Of a DNA stretch of 64,000 bases, positions 45,710 through 55,313 are shown one piece after another (position 1 is the first letter of the stretch; every line of letters begins with the position of its first letter). The stretch is from Lachnospiraceae bacterium (GTDB taxonomy: Bacteria; Bacillota; Clostridia; Lachnospirales; Lachnospiraceae), in assembly GCA_017437065.1 (NCBI GenBank), contig JAFSBX010000061.1, forward strand, positions 81,587 through 145,586, given 5' to 3'. A model generated the notes under the pieces. That model had not been told where the DNA came from. It worked only from the letters and a program-made list of their open reading frames with translations, and did no database searches. Position numbers and translations under genes: made by a program.

Positions 45710-47343
45710 AGCTCCTCTGCACGTTTCAAAGCTTCATCAATATGTACGCACATATTCTTAGCTCCAACTTTCTTATCAAAGCCTGCCTTCTGCATAACTT
45801 TCATTGGCTGCTCATTTACATGAGAAAGAACTAATGTAATATTCTTTTTCACGCATTTTTCCTGCAGTTCTTCCAAGGAATGCATTGCAGTCGCATCAAT
45901 TGCACTAACACTTCTCATTCTTAAGATTAAGCAATTATCTTTATCATCTAAAGAAATATTCAAAATCTTATCCGCTGCCGCAAAGAACATCGGTCCGCTA
46001 ATTTCATATACACGAGTGTTTTCCGGAACTTTTCTAAGGGAAAGGCTGTCCGGATCATCCTCATCGTCAATGTATTTCCATCCTTCTACTTCTGTTACAT
46101 CACTCATTCTCTTCATAAATAAAATGGCTGCCATCAAAATACCAACTTCAATAGCTACTACCAAATCAAATACAACTGTTAATACAAATGTCGTCACAAG
46201 TACTAAGATATCGCTCTTTGGAGCGGTTTTGCACAAATGTACAAATTTTCTCCATTCAGACATATTGTAAGCAACCATAAACAAAATTGCTGCAATTGTC
46301 GGCATCGGAATCAGTGCTGCATAAGGCATTAGTACCACAAGAATTAATAACAGGGATATCGCATGTACCATACCAGCAATCGGAGTACGTCCGCCATTTT
46401 TTACATTGGCAGCAGTTCTTGCAATCGCACCTGTTGCCGGAATACCACCGAATAATGCGGAAGTAACATTTCCTGCACCCTGTGCAATCAATTCCATGTT
46501 GGAACGGTGTCTGCTGTTTACCATACTATCTGCAACTACACAGGAAAGTAAGGATTCAATAGCCGCTAAAATCGCAATCGTAAAGGCATCCGGCAACACA
46601 TTTTTTACAGTATCAAAGGAAAACTGCGGAACGGATAACGCCGGTAATTTGTTGGAAATTTCATATAAATCTCCAATGGTATTTACGTTCATTTTCAATC
46701 CCTTTACCATAGCAATTCCAACTAAAACTGCAATTAATGATGGTGGAATTTTTTTAAAGAACATTGGCCATACAATTAAGATTGCCAGACAAACCACACC
46801 TACAATCACAGCTTCCCAGTTAATGGTATGAATAAAATCGAATACTGCCGTTAGCTTTTCCATTGTTTCAATTAATGGTTCTTCGGTAACGATAGAAAGA
46901 CCTAAAAAGTCTTTAATCTGTCCTACTAAAATTGTCACTGCAATACCGGAAGTAAAACCGGTGGTAATTGTGTACGGAATAAACTTAATTAAATTTCCGA
47001 GACGTAAAAATCCCATCAAAATCAAAATAATACCGGCAAGAATGGTTGCTATGACAAGACCTTCCATCCCATTCTGTGCCACAATTCCTGCTACAATCGT
47101 AGCAAACGCTGCCGTAGGTCCTGCAATCTGCACACGGCTTCCTCCTAAGAAGGAAATCACGAATCCCGCTGTAATTGCCGTGTAAATACCTTTTTCCGGT
47201 GTCACACCCGAAGCAAGTGCTAAGGCAATGGAAAGCGGAAGTGCAATAATTGCCACAATGATACCGGCAATTACGTCTTTAATAAATTGTTCTTTTGTGT
47301 AGGTTTTCATTACTGAAAACAACTTTGGTTTTAATTTTTCCAT
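45697..47343 (-). CDS. SulP family anion transporter with STAS domain
   Basis: This 548-aa protein begins with a conserved SulP N-terminus (KDVIAGIIVAIIALPLSIAL) and AGPTAAFATIV, has about 10-12 membrane helices to residue 415, and ends in a cytoplasmic STAS domain (about 440-545, with AIDATAMHSLEEL). SulP proteins carry sulfate, bicarbonate or other anions; substrate cannot be told from sequence. GAGGAG precedes the ATG. It has its own promoter and a palindrome in the leader, and is a single-gene unit ending in the repeat-borne terminator. Confidence 0.93.
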   Translation of the reverse strand: MEKLKPKLFSVMKTYTKEQFIKDVIAGIIVAIIALPLSIALALASGVTPEKGIYTAITAGFVISFLGGSRVQIAGPTAAFATIVAGIVAQNGMEGLVIATILAGIILILMGFLRLGNLIKFIPYTITTGFTSGIAVTILVGQIKDFLGLSIVTEEPLIETMEKLTAVFDFIHTINWEAVIVGVVCLAILIVWPMFFKKIPPSLIAVLVGIAMVKGLKMNVNTIGDLYEISNKLPALSVPQFSFDTVKNVLPDAFTIAILAAIESLLSCVVADSMVNSRHRSNMELIAQGAGNVTSALFGGIPATGAIARTAANVKNGGRTPIAGMVHAISLLLILVVLMPYAALIPMPTIAAILFMVAYNMSEWRKFVHLCKTAPKSDILVLVTTFVLTVVFDLVVAIEVGILMAAILFMKRMSDVTEVEGWKYIDDEDDPDSLSLRKVPENTRVYEISGPMFFAAADKILNISLDDKDNCLILRMRSVSAIDATAMHSLEELQEKCVKKNITLVLSHVNEQPMKVMQKAGFDKKVGAKNMCVHIDEALKRAEELQKK

Positions 47344-47385
47344 GACTACTCCTCATTTGTTTCTTCAAATGTTATTGAAATGCTT

Positions 47386-47435
47386 AAAAGCGTTATTTAT
47401 AAAAATTTTGTTAAAATTTTATAAACAACGCTTTT
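47386..47435. promoter_or_regulatory. 50-bp near-perfect palindrome at the SulP transcription start
   Basis: Arms of about 23 bp starting AAAAGCGTT match with one mismatch and one indel around a 3-nt centre. The palindrome begins about where the SulP mRNA should start, so it can be an operator or a 5' leader hairpin. It also follows the Fic gene and may end that transcript. Confidence 0.75.
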
Positions 47436-47436
47436 A

Positions 47437-47465
47437 ATTGTAAAACTGCTTTCTTTATTTTTCAA
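47437..47465 (-). promoter_or_regulatory. Promoter of the SulP gene
   Basis: TTGAAA (47460-47465), a 17-bp spacer and TACAAT (47437-47442) on the minus strand form a good sigma-A promoter, roughly 95 nt before the SulP start codon. Confidence 0.7.
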
Positions 47466-47524
47466 GTATTTTTTGGAAAAAGTGTCTTTCATGATACTTT
47501 TTCTTATCTCTAGACATTTGTTAT

Positions 47525-47735
47525 TTACACAACATGCCAACTGCCATTTTTATTTGCTCCAACACGTTCCAGTCTGCCGGTTGTCTTAAGTAATGCCATT
47601 GTCCTTTCCACCTGCCTAGCAGACAAATTTAATGTGCTTGCAAGCTGCTTTGCAGTCATTTTCGGATTCTCTTTCAACAGTGCCAAAATCTTTTCTGCAA
47701 CATTTCCCGAATCATATTCAGCATAAATGTTACAA
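47525..47735 (-). pseudogene. Out-of-frame winged-helix C-terminus of the Fic protein
   Basis: Directly after the Fic core the same DNA reads, in another frame, GNVAEKILALLKENPKMTAK and then LASTLNLSARQVERTMALL, ending SWHVV at a stop at 47525. This is the usual winged-helix tail of class II Fic proteins. The two frames overlap near 47700-47735, so a single indel separates them. It is a frameshift, a sequencing error or recent decay. Confidence 0.75.
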
Positions 47736-48447
47736 ATATCGTAGACTCACCTTCTGTATTTGATGCATTAATGGCTGCATAATAATCATTCTGTTTTTTA
47801 TGAATCATAGTTTCAACAGGTAACCATGCAAAGAATTCTTTCCAATTCTGTAAAATTAATGTATGCCACAATCTGCCGGTTCTTCCGTTGCCATCTGCAA
47901 AAGGATGAATAAATTCAAATTCATAATGAAATATGCAGGATTTTACAAGTGGATGCATATTAGATGTTTTAAGCCATACAAATAATTGACCAATCAAATC
48001 CGGCACATAATTAGCAGGTGAGCCTGCATGAATCAGATTATGATTCTGGTCATACACTCCTGCATTCTTACTGCGAAATACTCCTGCTTCTTTAACCAGC
48101 CCTTCTGTCATCAATTTATGAGCCTTCAGCAAATCATTTACGGAATACATATTTAGTTTTTGTAACTGCTCATATGCCTCATAGGTATTTTTCACTTCTC
48201 TAATTTCCGCCGGCGGTGCCAAAACACGCTTACCATCAATTACATCTGTTACCTGATTAAGAGTCAACGTATTTTGTTCTATGGCAAGCGATGAATGGAT
48301 GGTTTTAATTCTGTTCTCACGACGAAGCTTTGGATTCGTGGACAAATTATCATGTGCATATATTTGTCCTACCAATTCGCCTATTTCAATTACCATATTT
48401 ATAATTTCTTCCGTCATTGTAAATGGCGGAACATAATTTTCAGACAT
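47674..48447 (-). CDS. Fic-family AMP transferase (class II), C-terminus frameshifted
   Basis: This 257-aa protein carries the catalytic Fic motif HPFADGNGRTGR (about residues 176-187) and a class II inhibitory helix (SSLAIEQN, about residues 52-59). Fic enzymes transfer AMP from ATP to target proteins. The family usually has a C-terminal winged helix after the catalytic core; here the frame ends early and that domain continues out of frame downstream. Catalysis could be preserved without it. AAGGAG precedes the ATG. The gene is 28 nt behind the helicase gene in what looks like one operon. Confidence 0.85.
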   Translation of the reverse strand: MSENYVPPFTMTEEIINMVIEIGELVGQIYAHDNLSTNPKLRRENRIKTIHSSLAIEQNTLTLNQVTDVIDGKRVLAPPAEIREVKNTYEAYEQLQKLNMYSVNDLLKAHKLMTEGLVKEAGVFRSKNAGVYDQNHNLIHAGSPANYVPDLIGQLFVWLKTSNMHPLVKSCIFHYEFEFIHPFADGNGRTGRLWHTLILQNWKEFFAWLPVETMIHKKQNDYYAAINASNTEGESTIFVTFMLNMIREMLQKRFWHC

Positions 48448-48475
48448 GATAGAGTTCTCCTTATCATCAAGATTA

Positions 48476-50956
48476 CTAATCCCCAGTATATCTCCTGCGA
48501 TAATACTCCATAGTACGATAATCCAAGATATCCTTCATATGATTCTTAAATGCCTCATTGCATAGTATTTCTTCCAATTCTTCCCTAATTGCAAGAGCAT
48601 ACTCTTTTTTCTCAATGAAAAAACCTTTTCCGGAAGCCTTTAAGAATTTAATAGGCATAGCTTTTGCCTTACTTAAATGCTGTCTATCCGTTATTTTTTT
48701 ATAATCAGCATACGACATATCTGTTGCAAAATCTTTCCAGTTCGTTCCATTATCAAAAAATTTTTTCCAGGCAATTAATACCTCATCCTCTGTAACTGCC
48801 AGTCGTACATCTCCTTCATTATAAAAACTATACAAAATAGGCATCTTATAAACCTTCTGCATATCAGTAGTTTCAATTAGTCCCAAAAACTCTCGTCCAA
48901 TTCCAGAATATATCTCTTCTTCTTCCATTGACAACTCTTGCATTTCGTTTAAAAATTCCATATATTTTCGGAAGGGATTTTCCTTAGCATGTTTTATACA
49001 ATATTGATAGATATCATCATCCATGTAAGTAAACAACTCCATACGAGTCGGAATTTTGCCATCTAACAACTCTTTCACTCTGTAAAATTCCTGCTTTATT
49101 CGTTCCTTAACAGATAATGATTTCTTATCTAACTCTTTGAACAAATCAATCAGTCGCATATCAAAATCTACAATGCAATCGTCAGGATATTCAATATCAC
49201 TATAATCATGTGCAGTCTTTCCGTTAAAAGTCGTTCCACCACTTAAAAGCATTGGTGCCCGTCCTGCTTTTTCATAATTTCCAATAAAGTCCAAAACATT
49301 CAAATATTCTTTTCCTCTACTGGTACGAAGTCCGCGCCCCAGCTGTTGTAAAAATACAATTGGTGACTCCGTTGGTCTTAAAAACATAACCATATCAAGC
49401 GCGGCAATATCTACACCTTCATTAAACATATCTACCGAAAAAATTACCTTTATTTCTTGATTCTTTAGTTTTTCAATCGCCTTATCCCTATCTTCTGAAA
49501 ACTCACCATCCGCATTACTATATACTGCAACAGACTCTATCCCTCTTTTGCAAAATTCCTTTGCCATTTCTTCCGCATGCTGTCTGGAACAGCAAAAACC
49601 CAGTGCTCTTTTGGAACGATATTTCCTGTAATACTTATAAATCAAATCGTAGCGTTTTACATTTCCGATGTAAGTTTCATTCAGTTCCTTTTCATCATAA
49701 CGACCTTTTACAAGATGTAAAGAAGAATAGTCTGTTTCATCGTATATACCATAGTAATGAAACGGAACCAATACACCTTTGTTAATTGCTTCTTTTAATG
49801 AAATTTCATATGGTACATTATAATCACAGATTTCATAAATATTTTTGCCATCCATTCTTTCCGGTGTAGCAGTAAGCCCCAACAAAAACTGCGGCTTAAA
49901 ATAATTTACAATCCTTTGATATTGGTCATTTACTGCATGATGAAATTCATCTATAACCAAGTAATCAAAATAGTCCGCTGCAAAGAAATCTTCCGTCAGG
50001 TACTCCTTTCTGCCAAGTGTTGCAACAGATGCAAAAATTACCGACTTATCTGTATCTTTCTGTTTTCCATAAAAGAAACCGTAATCTTCTGAATGTCTTA
50101 CATTTTTAAAAGACACTGCCGCCTGCTTTAATATCTCCTCTCGATGTGCCACAAACAGCACACGCTCATACTTAGCAGAATCAAACGCTGCCAGATAGGT
50201 TTTACCTACGCCGGTAGCAGCTTGTACCAGTCCTTTAGTTGCACCCTCTGACCTACTATCCTCCAATGCATATAAAGCTTCTATCTGTGCACCTCTTGGC
50301 TGAAACAACACCTCAACCTTAGTATCCGCATCATCCTCCAAACTATCATATTTTGCCAAGTCTTTAGATACTGCCGGCTTATGCCAATTCTTAGAATATC
50401 TTGTCAATTCTTCATCATCAATTATAATAGAATGATTTTCAAACAAATCCTCAAACGTATCATAAAACAAACTAAAATTCTTTTTATCTTCAAGACTGTT
50501 AAACCGATAATTCCACTCTATACCGGAAGTTAATGCACTTCTTGAAATATTCGAAGAACCAATATATATTTCTCCTTCATTTTCATAATGAAAAATATAT
50601 GACTTAGGATGAAATGAACGTTCTTTATCATTATAAAATCTTAAATCCACTCGATTACCTAATTCTTTTTTTATTAGACATAATGCTGAGGGCTGAGTAA
50701 TTCCAAGATAATTTCCGGTAAGAATTCTCACCTGCACACCACGATCCAACGCTGCCTTCAAATCCTTTAGAATCATTCTTACTCCGGATTCCATAAGAAA
50801 AGAAACAATAATATCAATCTTAGTTGCCTTTAACATACTCATTTTTAACTGGTAATATAAAAAACGATTTCTATTCTTGTCGCCAGTCATGACATCTGTA
50901 TATTCTATTTCTAATCCATCAATCTCTATCTTTTTCGCAAAATCAGATTGAGCCAT
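48476..50956 (-). CDS. SF2 helicase with N-terminal phospholipase D-like domain
   Basis: This 826-aa protein has a PLD-like N-terminal domain (about residues 30-170; HPKSYIFH matches one HxK motif), then an SF2 helicase core: Walker A-like QAATGVGKTYL (about residue 240), DEFHHA as motif II, a LLGLTATPERMDG motif III region, and LGRGLRTSRGK motif VI. The C-terminal part (about 590-820) resembles DUF3427-type extensions. Such proteins are found near restriction and defence genes. It overlaps the methyltransferase gene by 31 nt, suggesting coupled function. Confidence 0.86.
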   Translation of the reverse strand: MAQSDFAKKIEIDGLEIEYTDVMTGDKNRNRFLYYQLKMSMLKATKIDIIVSFLMESGVRMILKDLKAALDRGVQVRILTGNYLGITQPSALCLIKKELGNRVDLRFYNDKERSFHPKSYIFHYENEGEIYIGSSNISRSALTSGIEWNYRFNSLEDKKNFSLFYDTFEDLFENHSIIIDDEELTRYSKNWHKPAVSKDLAKYDSLEDDADTKVEVLFQPRGAQIEALYALEDSRSEGATKGLVQAATGVGKTYLAAFDSAKYERVLFVAHREEILKQAAVSFKNVRHSEDYGFFYGKQKDTDKSVIFASVATLGRKEYLTEDFFAADYFDYLVIDEFHHAVNDQYQRIVNYFKPQFLLGLTATPERMDGKNIYEICDYNVPYEISLKEAINKGVLVPFHYYGIYDETDYSSLHLVKGRYDEKELNETYIGNVKRYDLIYKYYRKYRSKRALGFCCSRQHAEEMAKEFCKRGIESVAVYSNADGEFSEDRDKAIEKLKNQEIKVIFSVDMFNEGVDIAALDMVMFLRPTESPIVFLQQLGRGLRTSRGKEYLNVLDFIGNYEKAGRAPMLLSGGTTFNGKTAHDYSDIEYPDDCIVDFDMRLIDLFKELDKKSLSVKERIKQEFYRVKELLDGKIPTRMELFTYMDDDIYQYCIKHAKENPFRKYMEFLNEMQELSMEEEEIYSGIGREFLGLIETTDMQKVYKMPILYSFYNEGDVRLAVTEDEVLIAWKKFFDNGTNWKDFATDMSYADYKKITDRQHLSKAKAMPIKFLKASGKGFFIEKKEYALAIREELEEILCNEAFKNHMKDILDYRTMEYYRRRYTGD

Positions 50957-51519
50957 TTTTCCTCACCTCTTCCAGGTCTTACATCTGACGTTTTCCACTG
51001 TTCTTCCACTTCTAAATTTTCTATCTCGTCTAAAAAATCTGCAAATTTCTCCTCTGTCATATCTATGAAAAACCGTCCATTTCTTTCACCTTCAAAGGTT
51101 CCATATTTGAAAGATGTATAAATAACTCCATTCTCTTTCAATGCAACCATCATCTTTCGCATTACATCGGCAAGTTCATCAATTGGCAAATGCAATATAG
51201 ATGAACACGCCCATATACCATCATACTTGTCAACTTCTTCCAGTTCCCTAAAGAATATATTTTTCACTTCAATTCCTGTATATTTACTGGCCAACTTACA
51301 CAACTCGTCAGAACCATCAATTGCATCTACATGATAACCTTGTTCCAGAAAATACTTCGTATCTCGTCCTGAACCACAACCAAAATCAAGTATATATGAA
51401 CCGCTTTTCAACTTTGATAAGAACCACTTTTGCATTGTAGCAAATTCAACATTTACTGTGCTTTTATAAAATTCGTCAGCATAGTTATTGTAGTAATCCA
51501 GAGTATTGTTATGTTGCAT
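50926..51519 (-). CDS. Class I SAM-dependent methyltransferase
   Basis: This 197-aa protein has the SAM-binding motif I (ILDFGCGSGRDTKYFL, about residues 43-58), an acidic motif II (VDAIDGSDELC), and ACSSILHLP as motif post-II. The start at 51519 is chosen because AGGAGG lies 6 nt upstream; a longer frame lacks a site. Substrate unknown: it could methylate a small molecule, protein or nucleic acid. It overlaps the PLD-helicase gene and shares its promoter. Confidence 0.85.
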   Translation of the reverse strand: MQHNNTLDYYNNYADEFYKSTVNVEFATMQKWFLSKLKSGSYILDFGCGSGRDTKYFLEQGYHVDAIDGSDELCKLASKYTGIEVKNIFFRELEEVDKYDGIWACSSILHLPIDELADVMRKMMVALKENGVIYTSFKYGTFEGERNGRFFIDMTEEKFADFLDEIENLEVEEQWKTSDVRPGRGEEKWLNLILRKR

Positions 51520-51557
51520 GATAGTCCTCCTGTTTTTCCTGAAAGCAATATAGAACA

Positions 51558-51563
51558 ATTATA
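51558..51563 (-). promoter_or_regulatory. Extended -10 promoter of the methyltransferase-helicase-Fic operon
   Basis: TGGTATAAT on the minus strand (hexamer 51558-51563) is an extended -10 element about 40 nt before the start codon. The -35 region is weak. It lies just after the miaB terminator, so the operon is independently transcribed. Confidence 0.65.
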
Positions 51564-51611
51564 CCATTTCTGTCGAAAAACGAATAGCTTGATTTTAAAT
51601 TCCATAAAATC

Positions 51612-51650
51612 AAAAAAGCCGCTACTAAGAAATTTTCCTAATAACGGCTT
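51612..51650 (-). terminator. Intrinsic terminator of miaB
   Basis: A 16-bp stem with a few G-U pairs and 4-nt or shorter loop (arms AAGCCG/CGGCTT), followed by TTTTTT on the minus strand. It is 55 nt after the miaB stop. Confidence 0.88.
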
Positions 51651-51705
51651 CATTAAACATTCTGTTATAAATTATGTTTGTCTCATCTTTTTAATGGCTC
51701 TTCTA

Positions 51706-53154
51706 TTACTCAACCATACTCCCCGTATAATAAAATCCATGGCACTCATCCAAATGCACTTTCACAATCTTCCCAAGCAGGCTCTCATCCCCTTTAAAAT
51801 GCACCAAGATATTATTCGACAACCGTCCTGTCATCAACGTATCGTCCTGCTCATTTCTTTCTTCAACAAGCGCTTCCAACGTCTGTCCCTGTAACAATGC
51901 CGCACGTTCTCTTGCCGTTTCCTGTACCACTGCAAGAAGCTTGTCAAAGCCTTCCTTTACCACTTCTGCCGGCACTTGATTTTCCATAGCGGCAGCAGGT
52001 GTTCCGGTACGTTTGGAATAAATAAACGTAAACGCATTATCATACTGTACTTTCTTCACTACATCAATGGTTTCTTCCACATCTTCCAATGTTTCTCCCG
52101 GGAATCCCACAATAATATCCGTTGTAATGGAAATATCCGGAATCTCTTTTCTGATTTTCTCTGCCAGTGCCAGATACTGCTCCTTCGTATAACGTCTGTT
52201 CATCGCTGTCAGAATCTTTGTAGAACCGGACTGTAACGGTAAATGAAGATGTCTGCAAATCTTTTTGGAATTCTTCATCACTTCAATAAGTTCATCAGAC
52301 AAATCCTTCGGATGAGATGTCATAAAACGGATTCGTTCCAAGCCTTCAACCTTTTCTACTTCTTTCAAAAGCTCTGCAAAAGTCATGGGCTCTTCCAAGT
52401 TCTTTCCATAGGAATTTACATTCTGTCCCAGTAACATAATTTCTACGACACCGTCTGCAACCAGATTTTCGATTTCGCGGATAATGTCTTTCGGATTACG
52501 GCTACGTTCTCTGCCTCGTACATAAGGAACAATACAATAACTGCAGAAGTTGTTACAGCCGAACATAATATTGACGCCGGATTTAAACGGAAACTTACGT
52601 TCTGCCGGCAAATCTTCTACGATTTTGTCTGTATCCTTCCAAATATCAATTACCATTCCCTGATTTTCAAACACAGAGCATACCAGTTCTGCAAATTTGA
52701 AAATGTTATGAGTTCCGAAAATCAAATCAACAAATCTATAGCTTGTCTTAATTTTCTCAATGACTTCCGGCTCCTGCATCATACAACCGCAAAGAGCAAT
52801 TTTCATATGCGGATTCTTTCTCTTATTGCCGTTTAATACACCAAGTCTTCCATACACTCTCTGATTCGCATTATCTCTGACTGTACAGGTATTATAAATG
52901 ACAAAATCCGCATCCTCTTTTTCAATCATTTGATAGCCGATTGCTTCCAAAATTCCTACCAGTTTTTCGGAATCTTTAGCATTCATCTGACACCCGAAAG
53001 TTACCACTGCTGCGTTCAAAGGTCGACCAAGTTTTTCACTCTGTTCTTTGACATAACATCTTGCTTTTGCCATAAAATAATACTGGCGTTCCACTTCTTC
53101 TGTTGGTGGTGTTTTTGTAATATCTATATGATCCAAATCTATGTTTTTCAGCAT
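51706..53154 (-). CDS. miaB: tRNA-2-methylthio-N6-dimethylallyladenosine synthase
   Basis: This 482-aa radical SAM enzyme has the N-terminal methylthiotransferase domain (VVTFGCQMNAKDSE, near residue 50, plus later conserved Cys), the radical SAM motif CNNFCSYC (about residues 199-206, with the following PYVRGRERSR), and a C-terminal TRAM domain (about 405-475). MiaB uses two iron-sulfur clusters to add the 2-methylthio group to i6A37 of tRNAs. Length and motifs are typical. It lies 100 nt behind pepT and its terminator. Confidence 0.96.
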   Translation of the reverse strand: MLKNIDLDHIDITKTPPTEEVERQYYFMAKARCYVKEQSEKLGRPLNAAVVTFGCQMNAKDSEKLVGILEAIGYQMIEKEDADFVIYNTCTVRDNANQRVYGRLGVLNGNKRKNPHMKIALCGCMMQEPEVIEKIKTSYRFVDLIFGTHNIFKFAELVCSVFENQGMVIDIWKDTDKIVEDLPAERKFPFKSGVNIMFGCNNFCSYCIVPYVRGRERSRNPKDIIREIENLVADGVVEIMLLGQNVNSYGKNLEEPMTFAELLKEVEKVEGLERIRFMTSHPKDLSDELIEVMKNSKKICRHLHLPLQSGSTKILTAMNRRYTKEQYLALAEKIRKEIPDISITTDIIVGFPGETLEDVEETIDVVKKVQYDNAFTFIYSKRTGTPAAAMENQVPAEVVKEGFDKLLAVVQETARERAALLQGQTLEALVEERNEQDDTLMTGRLSNNILVHFKGDESLLGKIVKVHLDECHGFYYTGSMVE

Positions 53155-53216
53155 TTCTCGTACCTCACTTTCAAAAATACTTCCTTAGTATACTCTACTG
53201 CATATTATTTTTCAAC

Positions 53217-53250
53217 CAAAAAGGAGTGTAACATTTTACCGTACACTCCT
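53217..53250 (-). terminator. Intrinsic terminator of pepT
   Basis: On the minus strand AGGAGTGTA and TACACTCCT form a 9-bp stem around an 11-nt loop and are followed by a T-run. It follows the pepT stop by a few bases and ends the proA to pepT unit. Confidence 0.88.
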
Positions 53251-53256
53251 CTTCTA

Positions 53257-54486
53257 TCATCCTGCATAAATCTCTATGATTTTCAATAAAATCTTCACAA
53301 CCGCTTCCATCGACTGTACACAAATATATTCATACTTTCCATGGAAATTATGTCCACCCGTACAAAGATTCGGACAAGGCAGTCCCATAAAAGAAAGCCT
53401 CGCTCCGTCCGTACCACCTCGGATTGGTGTCACAATCGGCTCTACAGAAAGCTCTTCCATAGCCCTTTTCGCATTTTCAATCAAATGCATGTGGGGCTCA
53501 ATTTTTTCCTTCATGTTGTAGTAGGAATCCTTTAAGTTTACTTCTATTGTTCCTGCTCCGTATTTATCATTCAAAAATGAAGCGACTGCTAAAAACTTCC
53601 GCTTCTTTTCTTCAAACTTTGCCTTATCATGATCACGGATAATATAATCTGCCACTGCCTGTTCCACCGTACCACTTAAAGCATCCAAATGGAAAAATCC
53701 CTCATATTTTTCCGTATACATAGGATTTTGCTCTACCGGAAGCATTCCCTGAAATTCCTGTGCCAAAAGAAGGGCGTTCAACATTTTATTCTTAGCATCG
53801 CCTGGATGTACACTGCAACCGTGTATCGTAAGCTTTGCCCCTGCTGCATTAAAGTTTTCGTATTCCAATTCGCCTAACTTACCACCGTCTACCGTATAAG
53901 CAAAATCTGCACCAAAACGTTCCACATCAAAATAATCTACTCCGGCGCCCACTTCCTCATCCGGTGTAAAGGCAATACGGATTTTTCCATGCTTCACTTC
54001 TTTATGCTTACAAAGAAACGCCGCCATTGTTATAATCTCACTGACTCCTGCCTTATCGTCCGCTCCTAAAAGTGTCAAGCCATCCGTAACAATCAAATCC
54101 TTCCCGACGTACTCCTTTATTTCCGGGAAAGCCTCTGATGACAACACAATATTTTCCTGCTGATTTAAAATAATATCTTTTCCGTCATAGTTTTTCACAA
54201 CCCGTGGATTTACATTCGCTCCACTGATTGCCGGAGAAGTGTCCATATGTGCGATAAAACCTAACACAGGCACTTCTTTTTCTGTGGTAGCCGGTATGGT
54301 TGCATACACATAACAATACTTTTCATCGTAAAAGATTTCTTCTGCACCCATCTCCTCTAACTCCTGCTTTAACAGCAGTGCCAGATTCTTTTGTTTCTCT
54401 GTACTTGGAAACGTTCCGTCTTCTTTCTCTTCTGACTGTGTATCAATTTTCACATATTTTAAAAATCGTTCTATAACTTCTGACAT
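53257..54486 (-). CDS. pepT: Peptidase T (tripeptide aminopeptidase)
   Basis: This 409-aa M20 metallopeptidase has HMDTSPA (metal-binding His and catalytic Asp, about residue 80), GADDKAG (about 140), the catalytic DEEVGAG (about 173), and [11 protein letters not shown] with the [10 protein letters not shown] segment near the end. It releases the N-terminal residue of tripeptides. I choose the ATG at 54486, with GAAGGAG 5 nt upstream; a longer frame to 54555 adds a non-conserved stretch. It lies after the 246-aa hypothetical in the proA unit. Confidence 0.95.
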   Translation of the reverse strand: MSEVIERFLKYVKIDTQSEEKEDGTFPSTEKQKNLALLLKQELEEMGAEEIFYDEKYCYVYATIPATTEKEVPVLGFIAHMDTSPAISGANVNPRVVKNYDGKDIILNQQENIVLSSEAFPEIKEYVGKDLIVTDGLTLLGADDKAGVSEIITMAAFLCKHKEVKHGKIRIAFTPDEEVGAGVDYFDVERFGADFAYTVDGGKLGELEYENFNAAGAKLTIHGCSVHPGDAKNKMLNALLLAQEFQGMLPVEQNPMYTEKYEGFFHLDALSGTVEQAVADYIIRDHDKAKFEEKKRKFLAVASFLNDKYGAGTIEVNLKDSYYNMKEKIEPHMHLIENAKRAMEELSVEPIVTPIRGGTDGARLSFMGLPCPNLCTGGHNFHGKYEYICVQSMEAVVKILLKIIEIYAG

Positions 54487-54557
54487 TCTGACTCCTTCAA
54501 TTGTACTTACTCCGGTCGCTATCGCCCGTGCGATTCCTTTTCCTAAAACATCCATCT

Positions 54558-55298
54558 TTACATTTCCTTTACTGTATAAAGATAACTTCTTCCCAGCTTT
54601 CCAATCCGCTCAATCACTCCCACATAATGCAGTATATGAACTACCGTCTGTGCAAGTCTGATCGGTATCTTTGCAGCCTTTGCAAAATCCTTTACCGTAA
54701 ATTTCTCTGCCAAATCATAAGGCACAAAACGCATATAATCTTCCACCCGTTCTATGGTAACTTCCTCGATCAGTTCCGTTGGAATCCTGTCAAAACGCTC
54801 AGAACCCTTTTTCTTGTCCTTGCTCCAGCCGTTTAAAAGACGATATTCTTCCATATCCAGAAGTACCAGTTGCAAACGCAGATTACTGTCCACCAAAAAA
54901 TTCTTGATTTTATATAATTCTATAAAAGCCGTGTAAACACTTCCTGTCACAGGAGATTTTCTTTTATTGGAAAGCTCCCCTGTCTCCTCGTCTATCCATA
55001 TCAGCCATTTTTTGTGAGGAATCGGATAAACTATCGTCACCGGATACAACGGCAGAAATGCGGTCAGTTTATTCCGCATTTTGTTAAACTGCCTTGTCTG
55101 TATTTCAATAATTTCTTCTCCCGTGTAAATATCCGCCACATAATTCTCAATCGGAATCTCATGCATATCTTCATCCGGTGCATACGCATTTTTCAATACA
55201 GCATGCACCGTTTTCTCGCTCAAAGTACCAATGCCCTGTCTGAGCCTTTCGTTCCCTACTATCTTTTGTTTTGCATTCAAAAAATCTTCGTTTGTCAT
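54558..55298 (-). CDS. Conserved hypothetical, nuclease-like motif and winged helix
   Basis: This 246-aa protein starts [20 protein letters not shown]. The segment [19 protein letters not shown] (about residues 48-66) has the D-x(n)-ExQ spacing of PD-(D/E)XK-like folds. The last 70 residues look like a winged helix ([20 protein letters not shown]). It recurs in clostridia without a known function. It sits between proA (15 nt) and pepT, so it is probably in one transcript with them. The nuclease idea rests on the motif alone. Confidence 0.72.
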   Translation of the reverse strand: MTNEDFLNAKQKIVGNERLRQGIGTLSEKTVHAVLKNAYAPDEDMHEIPIENYVADIYTGEEIIEIQTRQFNKMRNKLTAFLPLYPVTIVYPIPHKKWLIWIDEETGELSNKRKSPVTGSVYTAFIELYKIKNFLVDSNLRLQLVLLDMEEYRLLNGWSKDKKKGSERFDRIPTELIEEVTIERVEDYMRFVPYDLAEKFTVKDFAKAAKIPIRLAQTVVHILHYVGVIERIGKLGRSYLYTVKEM

Positions 55299-55313
55299 AG
55301 CTTTACTTTTTCA

